Shown here: positions 1 through 5,074 of the stretch, piece after piece
Position numbering within the stretch: the stretch's first letter is position 1
Layout of the letters: each line of letters opens with the position of its first letter
Assembly (NCBI GenBank): GCA_903842475.1
Contig: CAIMMA010000430.1
Span: 1-5,074, forward strand
Direction of reading: 5' to 3'
Origin: an uncultured bacterium
GTDB lineage: Bacteria; Desulfobacterota; Desulfobulbia; Desulfobulbales; Desulfobulbaceae
DNA: 5,074 bases
The notes under the pieces: generated by a model
What the model saw: the letters and a program-made list of their open reading frames with translations, nothing else
Databases searched by the model: none
What the model was told of the DNA's origin: nothing
Position numbers and translations under genes: made by a program

Positions 1-166
1 CCTCGACCGCCACTTGGAACTCGTTCTCCACACCAACGGTGGTGTCGATGCCGGAGAACGGTTGGTGCTCCAAACCCTGGAGGATCTGCCGCCGGAAATG
101 GAGGGCCTGATCGGCAAGCGCCTGCTCGGAATGCAACGGTGGGCCCGGTGGGAAAGGAATGGTCAT
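1..166 (-). CDS. Partial N-terminus of a protein with a G-x-E-x-E motif, possibly glutamate-cysteine ligase-like
   Basis: The first 55 residues of a leftward gene are visible, starting at ATG 166-164 and running off the window. The frame is open throughout and most third codon positions are G or C. Residues 41-50 read DTTVGVENEF. A Gly-x-Glu-x-Glu-Phe strand with two acidic side chains resembles the first metal-binding strand of the glutamine synthetase / glutamate-cysteine ligase fold, but this likeness is an inference from a few residues. A GTG two codons upstream (172-170) is an alternative start. The Shine-Dalgarno candidate AGGTG lies only three bases from the ATG and is weak. A plausible leftward promoter at 229-255 supports the strand. 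The opposite strand is also open here (2-184), so strand choice is not secure. Function is unknown. Confidence 0.55.
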   Translation of the reverse strand, partial: MTIPFPPGPPLHSEQALADQALHFRRQILQGLEHQPFSGIDTTVGVENEFQVAVE

Positions 167-228
167 GAGCACCTGGTGGGTTAATGCTGAACGGGATGAT
201 GATCTGATCAGCAAATTACAAACCCTTT

Positions 229-255
229 GTTATATCTAGGCCAGGAAAGCGTCAA
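229..255 (-). promoter_or_regulatory. Candidate leftward sigma70-type promoter
   Basis: Read on the minus strand, TTGACG (255-250) matches five of six bases of the -35 consensus, and TATAAC (234-229) matches five of six of the -10 consensus. The spacer is 15 bases, shorter than the preferred 17, which lowers confidence. Initiation would fall near 222 and leave a leader of about 55 bases before the ATG at 166. It is the main support for a leftward gene at the left edge. Confidence 0.4.
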
Positions 256-263
256 TTTCTCAT

Positions 264-275
264 CAGACCCGTCTG
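264..275. repeat. Short perfect inverted repeat, possible operator
   Basis: CAGAC and GTCTG flank a two-base centre, giving a 12-base near-palindrome in the middle of the divergent region, just upstream of the leftward -35 element. The placement suits an operator for a dimeric regulator, but a five-base arm is short enough to occur by chance. Confidence 0.25.
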
Positions 276-290
276 GCTTACTCGCCACGT

Positions 291-317
291 TGTCGCAATA
301 GTAACGGAGACCTGTCG
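291..317 (+). promoter_or_regulatory. Weak Pho-box-like direct repeat
   Basis: TGTCG occurs at 291-295 and again at 313-317, exactly 22 bases (about two helical turns) apart. The second copy lies in CTGTC, the core of the PhoB half-site in enterobacteria (consensus CTGTCATA). PhoB half-sites repeat every 11 bases, so the register fits, but the copy expected between them (302 onwards) is a poor match. The pair also lies about 55 bases above the -10-like hexamer, further than a classical Pho box. It is a lead only, made more interesting by the phosphatase gene downstream. Confidence 0.2.
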
Positions 318-370
318 GGACAATAATCACATCCTAACAATCACTCGGTATCTTTGCCCAAACCCTGCGA

Positions 371-376
371 TATACT
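371..376 (+). promoter_or_regulatory. Candidate -10 element for the alkaline phosphatase gene
   Basis: TATACT matches five of six bases of the sigma70 -10 consensus. No recognisable -35 hexamer is present about 17 bases upstream, which is common in activator-dependent promoters, including those of phosphate-starvation genes. Transcription would start near 383 and give a leader of roughly 95 bases containing the hairpin at 407-426. Confidence 0.3.
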
Positions 377-406
377 GGCGGGTTACCGTTAATCCGGTGT
401 TTTGGG

Positions 407-426
407 GACCGATCATTGTATCGGTC
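407..426. repeat. 7-bp inverted repeat in the phosphatase leader
   Basis: GACCGAT (407-413) and ATCGGTC (420-426) are perfect complements separated by the six bases CATTGT. If the promoter is at 371-376 this lies in the untranslated leader and could fold as a hairpin about 50 bases ahead of the start codon. No run of T follows directly, so it is not an intrinsic terminator. It could equally be a DNA operator. Confidence 0.45.
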
Positions 427-465
427 GGTTACGATTGTTTTGAGGTGTGCGCAAAAAATATGAAA

Positions 466-472
466 GGGAGGG
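466..472 (+). promoter_or_regulatory. Ribosome binding site fixing the phosphatase start
   Basis: GGGAGGG ends four bases before the ATG at 477-479. It is a strong purine-rich Shine-Dalgarno match and favours that ATG over the upstream in-frame GTG at 447, which would place ten charged residues ahead of the signal peptide. Confidence 0.8.
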
Positions 473-476
473 AACG

Positions 477-2057
477 ATGAAAGCAAAAAGGATGCTCTGT
501 TTCGCAGCATTTGCGGCGGTGACCTTAGCGTCGACCGCGGTTTGGGCCGAGGCGCCCAAGTATGTCTTCTTTTTTTTGGGAGACGGTATGTCAAATGCAC
601 AGATTCAGGCCACCGAGGCCTATCTGACCACCAAGAACGGCGGATCAGCCACCCTGGCCTCCGATCTGATGAAATCTGAAAATCGTTTGAATATGAGTAA
701 ACTGCCGGTGCTGGGGATGCAGACCACCTATGATGCCCATGCCCTGATGACCGATTCCGCCTCTGCGGGCACGGCCTTTGCCAGTGGCGTCAAAACCATG
801 AGCGGTGTTATCGGCATGGATGCGACTAAAAAGATACGCTACAAAAGTGTTGCCGAACTGGCCGCTGAACAGGGCAAACGGGTCGGAATTATTTCCAGCG
901 TTTCCTTGGATCACGCCACCCCGGCGGCCTATTACGCCAACGTCCCCAGTCGGAGCGACATGAACACCATTGCCAAACAGATGGCGGCCTCAGGATACGA
1001 TTTCTTCGGCGGCGGCGGCTTGGCGGCTTCTGAAGGAGAAACTGTCAAAGCCACGATGCAGGCGGACGGTTACACCATTCTTAATGATCGGGAATCCATT
1101 CTTGCCCTGAAACAGAGCCCTAAAAGCAAGGTGGTCTGCATCAATCCCTCTCTGCAGGACGCCGCTGCCATGCCCTATGCCATCGATCGCCCGGATACCA
1201 ACCTGTCGTTGGCCGAGATGACCGAGGTGGCCATTGATTCGTTGTTCACCAGAAAAAAAGACAGCAGACAAGGTGGGTGGGCCAACCGTGACGAGGGCTT
1301 TTTCCTGATGGTGGAAGGCGGCAAGATTGACTGGGCCTGCCATGCCAACGATGCCATGGCCACCATCGGCGACACCCTGGATTTTGACGATGCCGTCGGT
1401 GTCGCGCTTGAATTCTACCGGAAATACCCGAGCCAGACCCTGATCGTGGTCACCGGCGACCATGAGACCGGCGGGATGACCGTCGGCCACGCCACCACGG
1501 GATACTCCGCCTATTACGACCGGCTGCTTGGCCAGACCATGAGCTTCACAGCGTTTGGTTTGAGCAAAGAGTGGCAGGCCATCAAAAGCAAATATGACCC
1601 CAAGACGTATGCCAACACAGACAACAATTTGGCAAGTGACGATGCCATGCTTGCGTTGATGCACAAGGCCTTTGGTCTTAATTTAAATGAGGATGCCGCC
1701 GCCTGTACGTCGGACAGCAAAAAAATATGCCTGAACAGCTTCCAAAAGAAAAAACTCGAGGACGCCTTTGATAAATCAATCATCGGTTATGATAAGAATG
1801 ACCCGGAAAGCAAACTGCTCTACGGCGGCTATGAGCCCATCGCAGTCACCATCACCCACCTGCTCAATGAAGTTTCCAGCATCGGCTGGACCTCCTATTC
1901 CCATACCGGCGTGCCGGTGCCGGTTTTTGCCATCGGGCCCGAAGCGAAGCGTTTTGCCGGTTTTTATGACAATACCGACATCGCCAAGCAGATAGCCCGT
2001 TCCATGGGCATCTGGCAGCCGTTGCCGGTAGAAAAAAAGATGGCAGCCGTTAACTGA
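477..2057 (+). CDS. phoA: Exported alkaline phosphatase (PhoA family)
   Basis: This 526-residue enzyme should hydrolyse phosphate monoesters in the periplasm and release inorganic phosphate. Residues 1-24 form a Sec signal peptide: Lys/Arg-rich start, hydrophobic core, and cleavage site V-W-A before EAPK. The family signatures appear in order, with E. coli numbering in brackets: LGDG with metal ligand D36 (D51); TDSASAG with nucleophile S94 (S102); T148 (T155); R159 (R166); MVEGGKID with E280 and D285 (E322, D327); H289 (H331); TGDHETGG with D328 and H329 (D369, H370); SHTGVP with H476 (H412). All metal ligands are intact. H146 and W286 replace E. coli D153 and K328, the pair known from Thermotoga maritima phosphatase, so metal preference may differ. 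The span from H329 to H476 is 147 residues against 42 in E. coli, indicating a large insertion that includes C410 and C417. A strong terminator follows. Family assignment is very secure; the symbol denotes the family rather than proven orthology. Confidence 0.96.
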   Translation: MKAKRMLCFAAFAAVTLASTAVWAEAPKYVFFFLGDGMSNAQIQATEAYLTTKNGGSATLASDLMKSENRLNMSKLPVLGMQTTYDAHALMTDSASAGTAFASGVKTMSGVIGMDATKKIRYKSVAELAAEQGKRVGIISSVSLDHATPAAYYANVPSRSDMNTIAKQMAASGYDFFGGGGLAASEGETVKATMQADGYTILNDRESILALKQSPKSKVVCINPSLQDAAAMPYAIDRPDTNLSLAEMTEVAIDSLFTRKKDSRQGGWANRDEGFFLMVEGGKIDWACHANDAMATIGDTLDFDDAVGVALEFYRKYPSQTLIVVTGDHETGGMTVGHATTGYSAYYDRLLGQTMSFTAFGLSKEWQAIKSKYDPKTYANTDNNLASDDAMLALMHKAFGLNLNEDAAACTSDSKKICLNSFQKKKLEDAFDKSIIGYDKNDPESKLLYGGYEPIAVTITHLLNEVSSIGWTSYSHTGVPVPVFAIGPEAKRFAGFYDNTDIAKQIARSMGIWQPLPVEKKMAAVN

Positions 2058-2088
2058 GATTGCCACCCTTGGAATCCAATCCGCCGAA

Positions 2089-2133
2089 CCCCTGGCGCTG
2101 CCCTTTCGGCGGTGCCAGGGGTCTTTCCTTTCT
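2089..2133 (+). terminator. Strong Rho-independent terminator after the phosphatase gene
   Basis: A left arm (2089-2102, CCCCTGGCGCTGCC) pairs with a right arm (2108-2121, GGCGGTGCCAGGGG) over 14 base pairs including two G-U wobbles, with a five-base loop CTTTC. It is followed by the pyrimidine-rich tail TCTTTCCTTTCTC, which has seven to eight T residues interrupted by C. It starts 31 bases after the phosphatase stop codon. The tail is not a pure T run, so some read-through is likely, which matters for the gene that begins at 2144. Confidence 0.85.
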
Positions 2134-2143
2134 CTGCGTGTCC

Positions 2144-3256
2144 ATGTACCCCTATCGCCGCGAACTGCTCTTCTCCCTGATTCTTTTCCTGCTCTGCACC
2201 GCACTGCTGTTCCTCGATATTGCCCATGTTCCCCGGGCACCGAGCGGCCTCCGCTGCCGTGCCCTGATCACCGATGTCGATAATTCGAAGGTGCGGACCA
2301 ACCTGATCGTCAAAACCAACATCCAGTCCCTGAGTGTTCAGCTGCTCTCCGGGCCGCACGAGGGCCAGCGACTCGACGTGGTCAACATGCTCACCGGCAA
2401 GATGGAACTCGATGAATTCTATGAGGCGGGCACCACCATTCTGGTCGAATACGGCGCCCCGGACGGTACACCGGTGAACGCCGTCGCCCGCGGTTCCTAC
2501 CGATTGGGGCTGATGCTTTTTCTCATGGGCCTTTTTGCCCTCCTGCTGGTCGCGGTCGCCGGGGTTACCGGCCTCAAGGCGGGACTTTCCTTTATTTTCG
2601 CCGCCCTGGTGCTGTGGAAGCTCTTTTTTCCACTACTGCTGCTGGGCTATCCGCCTTTGCCCACCGGGCTGGGGATTGTCACCCTGTTGACCGGCGCCAT
2701 CTGTTTTTCCGTGGGGGGGCTCACTCGGCGGGGCGTGGCCACCTTCGCCGGTTCGATGCTGGGCATCCTGCTCACCTGCGGTCTGGCCACGCTCTTTACC
2801 CACCTGTTCCGGCTGCACGGCGCGGTTCGACCCTTTGCCGAAATGCTGCTGTATTCGGGCTATTATGATTTGAATCTCACCGATATTTTCATTGCCAGCG
2901 TCTTCATCGCCTGTTCCGGGGCGGTCATGGATCTGGCCATGGACATTGCCGCCACCATGGATGAAATCAAGTTCCAGCAGCCCGACATTGGACTTTTCGA
3001 CCACATGCGCTCTGGCCTGCGGGTCGGTCGGGCGGTCACCGGCACCATGACCACCACCCTGCTGCTCGCCTACTCCGGCAGTCACATCACCATGTTCATG
3101 GTCTTTCTCGCCAAAGGCCTGCCCCCGGCCAATTTGCTCAACGCCCCCTTTGTCACGGCCGAGGTGCTCAATATACTGGTGGGGAGTTTCGGGGTGATTG
3201 TCGTCGCCCCCTGCACCGTGGCCATCGCTGCATTGCTGTATCGAACCAAGGCGTAA
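2144..3256 (+). CDS. YibE/F-family multi-pass membrane protein
   Basis: The 370-residue product is an inner-membrane protein of the YibE/F-like family, whose function is unproven. One membrane segment lies near residues 8-25, followed by an extracytoplasmic beta-rich domain of about 95 residues (27-120). Roughly seven further segments follow, near 121-141, 147-168, 173-192, 199-221, 245-268, 301-322 and 339-365. The family's most conserved stretches are present: GAVMDLAMDIAATMDE (259-273), with acidic residues inside or next to a membrane segment, and VGRAVTGTMTTTLLLAYSGS (294-313). The frame is open back to TTG 2060, but that start would translate through the terminator stem. ATG 2144 begins a normal signal-anchor, and GTG 2138 is a close alternative. 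No good Shine-Dalgarno precedes either; the nearest AGGGG is in the terminator stem. The family is often guessed to be a permease, but no substrate can be read here. Confidence 0.88.
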   Translation: MYPYRRELLFSLILFLLCTALLFLDIAHVPRAPSGLRCRALITDVDNSKVRTNLIVKTNIQSLSVQLLSGPHEGQRLDVVNMLTGKMELDEFYEAGTTILVEYGAPDGTPVNAVARGSYRLGLMLFLMGLFALLLVAVAGVTGLKAGLSFIFAALVLWKLFFPLLLLGYPPLPTGLGIVTLLTGAICFSVGGLTRRGVATFAGSMLGILLTCGLATLFTHLFRLHGAVRPFAEMLLYSGYYDLNLTDIFIASVFIACSGAVMDLAMDIAATMDEIKFQQPDIGLFDHMRSGLRVGRAVTGTMTTTLLLAYSGSHITMFMVFLAKGLPPANLLNAPFVTAEVLNILVGSFGVIVVAPCTVAIAALLYRTKA

Positions 3257-3394
3257 CATGCCGCGAGCATGGCCGCCCTGCCAAGGCCCCATACTTAAAG
3301 GCAACGCCTGTGCCTGCGATACGTTCGCTAGCTCATAAAACCAGGATCACTTTTTAAAACGCGCCCTTTTGGGCAATAACCAAGAAAAGAGACC
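3257..3394. other. Spacer between the YibE/F gene and the next membrane-protein gene
   Basis: This 138-base spacer contains two small hairpin-forming repeats. CATGC/GCATG (3257-3261 and 3267-3271) starts immediately after the stop codon, and GCCC/GGGC around TTTT (3363-3374) lies just ahead of the next gene. Neither is followed by a T run on the plus strand, so neither is a convincing terminator. I could not identify a clear -35/-10 pair. The two flanking genes could be co-transcribed or separate. Confidence 0.4.
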
Positions 3395-4828
3395 ATGACA
3401 ACCGAGACCTCTACCTCTTTCGCCTCCATGTTTTCCCTCTCCGCCACAGGCTTCCTCGCTTGGATGAAAACCGGCGGCGCTTGGCTCCTCTGCTTGGTGT
3501 GCAGTCTGGGGGTTCTACTCTCACCCGCCCTGTGGAACGGGTATGCCCTGACCTTTTTCGACACTTGCGGCTATATTGAAGCGGTGCAACGGATGCAGCT
3601 CGTTCCGGGGCGCTCGCTCTTTTACGGACTTTTTCTCTGGAGCACTTCCCTTGGCTGGGCATCCTTCTGGGGGCCGGTCCTGGTGCAATCGCTGTGCACC
3701 CTGTGGCTGATCCATCTTATGCTCCGCTGCCATGACTTTGCCGCCGGACCACTGGCGACCTCCTCCTTTTGCATAGGTTTGGCGTGTCTGACCGGAAGCG
3801 CCTGGTACACCGGGCAATTGATGCCCGATATTCTCGTGCCCTTGATGGTTCTGAGTCTCTGGCTTCTGGGGTTCCGCAGGCACCGGTTAGGGCGAATCGA
3901 ACAAGCAGGGTTGGCGGCGCTGGCCTTGCTCGGCTTGCTTTCACATATGTCCTGCATGGCCTTAGGCTTGGGTTTGATCACGGTCCTCCTTGCCGCATGG
4001 ATGCTCTCGCTTAACAAGCGATGGCCCCTGCCGGTGTCTGTCCTGCCGCCGGTAGCCGTGGTCGTGCTTAGCCTGATCTTGATGCCCATGCTGCACCTGG
4101 CCCTGACGGGTAAGGCTGGATATACGCCCGGCGGTCCGGCGTTCTTGTTCGGGCGTCTGGTTCAGGATGGTCTCGCCCAGCGCTGGCTGGCCGAACATTG
4201 CCCCGCGCCTGGTGTCAAGCTTTGCGCACTCCAGGATCGCCTGCCCACGACCGCCGATGAATTTCTTTGGAACGGCGGTTCACCCTTTCGCGAAATCGGT
4301 GGCTGGACAGGGGCTGCCGATGCCGAGTTGCAATACCTTACCCGAGCCTCCATTACCGCTTATCCGGGCATGCTGGCCTGGACCTCCCTGCGTTCCACTG
4401 CCCAGCAGATGGTGCAGGTCGCAACCGGCGATGGTTTGGTTGCAATGCATCTCGACACCCGTGGCCTCATCGGCAAACTCCTCGCTGACACCGCCAAACC
4501 GTTCAATGACTCCCGTCAGCAGCAGGATGAGCTCACCCAGCCGGTGTTCGATGCCTTGAACAAGGTGCATGTTCCGGTGGCGTACTTGTCGATATTGGGG
4601 TTGCTGGTGATCGTGGGCTGGGGCACCCGCACCGCCCAACGTGATCTGGCGGGGTTGGCACTCTTTGTTCTGCTGGCGCTCCTGGGCAATGCCTTTATCT
4701 GCGGGGTGCTCTCCAATCCCCACGACCGATATCAAAGCCGGCTGGTCTGGCTGGCGAGCCTGGTCGTCGGTATGGCGCTGCTACGCTGGCGGCAACGTTC
4801 GTCCATGAGACTAACGGGCGGTCGATGA
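3395..4828 (+). CDS. Polytopic membrane protein of unknown function, GT-C-glycosyltransferase-like layout
   Basis: The 477-residue protein has about eight hydrophobic segments in residues 25-237, a polar domain of about 150 residues (240-390), and three more segments near 392-409, 415-437 and 447-463. Several features recall GT-C membrane glycosyltransferases, which use lipid-linked sugars: an Asp in the first outside loop (FFDTCGY, D56), a PGRSLFYGLF stretch (71-80), a Pro-Asp pair (MPDI, 143-146) and a late basic-aromatic motif (NPHDRY, 441-446). The polar loop has a distinctive pattern: GGPAFLFGRLVQDG (246-259), two cysteines that could pair (C269, C277), RLPTTADEFLWNGGSPF (282-298) and GGW (302-304). 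I have the impression that similar loops occur in uncharacterised proteobacterial proteins, but cannot confirm this. The start at 3395 has only a weak purine-rich leader (GAAAAGAGACC). The 3' end meets a convergent gene after 54 bases. The membrane-protein call is firm; the enzymatic suggestion is tentative. Confidence 0.8.
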   Translation: MTTETSTSFASMFSLSATGFLAWMKTGGAWLLCLVCSLGVLLSPALWNGYALTFFDTCGYIEAVQRMQLVPGRSLFYGLFLWSTSLGWASFWGPVLVQSLCTLWLIHLMLRCHDFAAGPLATSSFCIGLACLTGSAWYTGQLMPDILVPLMVLSLWLLGFRRHRLGRIEQAGLAALALLGLLSHMSCMALGLGLITVLLAAWMLSLNKRWPLPVSVLPPVAVVVLSLILMPMLHLALTGKAGYTPGGPAFLFGRLVQDGLAQRWLAEHCPAPGVKLCALQDRLPTTADEFLWNGGSPFREIGGWTGAADAELQYLTRASITAYPGMLAWTSLRSTAQQMVQVATGDGLVAMHLDTRGLIGKLLADTAKPFNDSRQQQDELTQPVFDALNKVHVPVAYLSILGLLVIVGWGTRTAQRDLAGLALFVLLALLGNAFICGVLSNPHDRYQSRLVWLASLVVGMALLRWRQRSSMRLTGGR

Positions 4829-4882
4829 ATACCGGCGCAATGGGTGTATCTATCGGGTTTCGGTGGGTTGGGAACGTGTCCC

Positions 4883-5074
4883 TTATTGGTTCATGCTGAA
4901 CAAGCGTAGGTCGAGCGATGCCGCCATGGCGGCGTACCCGGCATCGCTTGGGTGCAACTGGTCGCCGCTGTCAACGGCGGGCCAAAAGCGCTCGGGATGG
5001 GCGGGGTCGCGGACCACCTGATCAAAATCGACGATCGCGTCGAAGGCGCCAGCCGTGCGAATCCACGCATTGAC
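4883..5074 (-). CDS. Partial C-terminus of an SGNH/GDSL-family hydrolase
   Basis: The last 63 residues of a leftward gene are visible; the rest lies beyond the right edge, and the stop is TAA at 4885-4883. The motif SGDQLHPSDAGYAAMA (visible residues 36-51) is the block V signature of SGNH/GDSL esterases: Asp (38) and His (41), spaced D-x-x-H, complete the Ser-Asp-His triad, followed by the usual Pro-x-Asp-x-Gly-Tyr. The preceding FDAIVDFDQVVRDP (11-24) and the charged link to FWPAVDSGD are typical of esterases in this family that act on acyl or acetyl esters. The catalytic Ser, and any signal peptide, lie in the missing part, so substrate and location cannot be judged. It is convergent with the membrane-protein gene. 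Confidence 0.9.
   Translation of the reverse strand, partial: VNAWIRTAGAFDAIVDFDQVVRDPAHPERFWPAVDSGDQLHPSDAGYAAMAASLDLRLFSMNQ
4914..4948. repeat. Nested palindrome within the SGNH hydrolase 3' coding end
   Basis: AGCGATGCC (4914-4922) and GGCATCGCT (4940-4948) are perfect nine-base complements 17 bases apart, and a separate 14-base palindrome GCCGCCATGGCGGC (4920-4933) overlaps the left arm. It sits in codons for the DAGYAAMAAS stretch, so codon choice could account for it. No T run follows on either strand. It could nevertheless slow convergent transcription arriving from the plus-strand gene. Confidence 0.35.

Larger units (their letters stand above)
167..476. other. Gene-free divergent regulatory region
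   Basis: These 310 bases separate the leftward edge gene from the alkaline phosphatase gene. The base composition is more AT-rich than the flanking genes, particularly at 200-260 and 430-465. I see no credible reading frame of useful length. The region holds a leftward promoter candidate (229-255), a short inverted repeat (264-275), a spaced TGTCG direct repeat (291-317), a rightward -10-like hexamer (371-376), a hairpin (407-426) and a strong ribosome binding site (466-472). This arrangement fits two divergently transcribed genes sharing a control region. None of the sites can be assigned to a named regulator from sequence alone. Confidence 0.6.

Noticed and set aside
2..184. Plus-strand frame open from the left edge to TAA at 182-184, which could be a gene C-terminus.
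   Set aside because: It overlaps the leftward frame in codon register, has slightly lower GC at third positions, shows no motif I recognise and is not followed by a terminator. It cannot be fully excluded without the sequence to the left.
447..476. Upstream GTG start adding ten residues to the phosphatase.
   Set aside because: The added residues are highly charged and would precede the signal peptide, and the sequence encoding them contains the strong ribosome binding site for ATG 477.
990..1664. 224-residue minus-strand frame inside the phosphatase gene.
   Set aside because: It lies opposite a gene with complete catalytic motifs, and its His/Gly-rich product has no recognisable domain. It is a shadow of the coding bias.
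3257..3271. CATGC/GCATG hairpin after the YibE/F stop codon as a terminator.
   Set aside because: The stem is five base pairs and is followed by a GC-rich stretch without T residues.
2633..3304. 223-residue minus-strand frame opposite the YibE/F gene.
   Set aside because: The product is rich in Gly, Gln and His with no membrane or domain pattern, as expected for the complement of a hydrophobic coding sequence.
4870..4884. GGGA/TCCC repeat between the convergent genes as a terminator.
   Set aside because: The stem is only four base pairs and no T run follows on either strand.
4825..4899. 24-codon frame whose ATG overlaps the stop of the membrane-protein gene (ATGA).
   Set aside because: The overlap suggests coupling, but the product is short, has no features, and runs into the end of the convergent SGNH hydrolase gene.

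Overview
The window carries bacterial DNA, roughly 55-60% GC by eye, with the look of a Gram-negative proteobacterium or a relative such as Desulfobacterota. That placement is an inference from the exported alkaline phosphatase, the codon choice and the protein style; no ribosomal or other phylogenetic marker is present. I see three complete genes, two genes cut by the window edges, one strong intrinsic terminator and one divergent regulatory region. I find no tRNA, rRNA, CRISPR array, insertion sequence or phage gene.

Layout. At the left edge (1-166) a probable gene runs leftward off the window; its start carries a G-x-E-x-E motif resembling the first strand of glutamate-cysteine ligase-like enzymes. 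Positions 167-476 are a gene-free, relatively AT-rich stretch that probably holds divergent promoters. A plausible sigma70-type promoter points left, while a -10-like element, two short inverted repeats and a spaced TGTCG repeat lie ahead of the rightward gene. That gene (477-2057) encodes an exported alkaline phosphatase with all expected metal ligands and the His/Trp active-site variant known from Thermotoga maritima. It ends in a 14-bp GC-rich stem with a T-rich tail (2089-2133).

Eleven bases beyond that tail is the best start of a YibE/F-family multi-pass membrane protein (2144-3256). After 138 bases of spacer comes a 477-residue polytopic membrane protein of unknown function (3395-4828). 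Its layout recalls GT-C-type membrane glycosyltransferases: an early extracytoplasmic Asp, a large loop and a late Arg-Tyr pair. A convergent gene enters from the right edge; its last 63 residues (4883-5074) carry the Asp-x-x-His block of SGNH/GDSL hydrolases.

Working together. The phosphatase would release phosphate from organic esters in the periplasm. The YibE/F protein and the third protein are inner-membrane proteins of unknown role, and nothing ties them to phosphate use beyond position. The window reads as ordinary chromosome rather than a mobile or defence island. The points most worth checking are how the YibE/F gene is transcribed past the terminator, what the GT-C-like protein does, and the identity of the left-edge gene.
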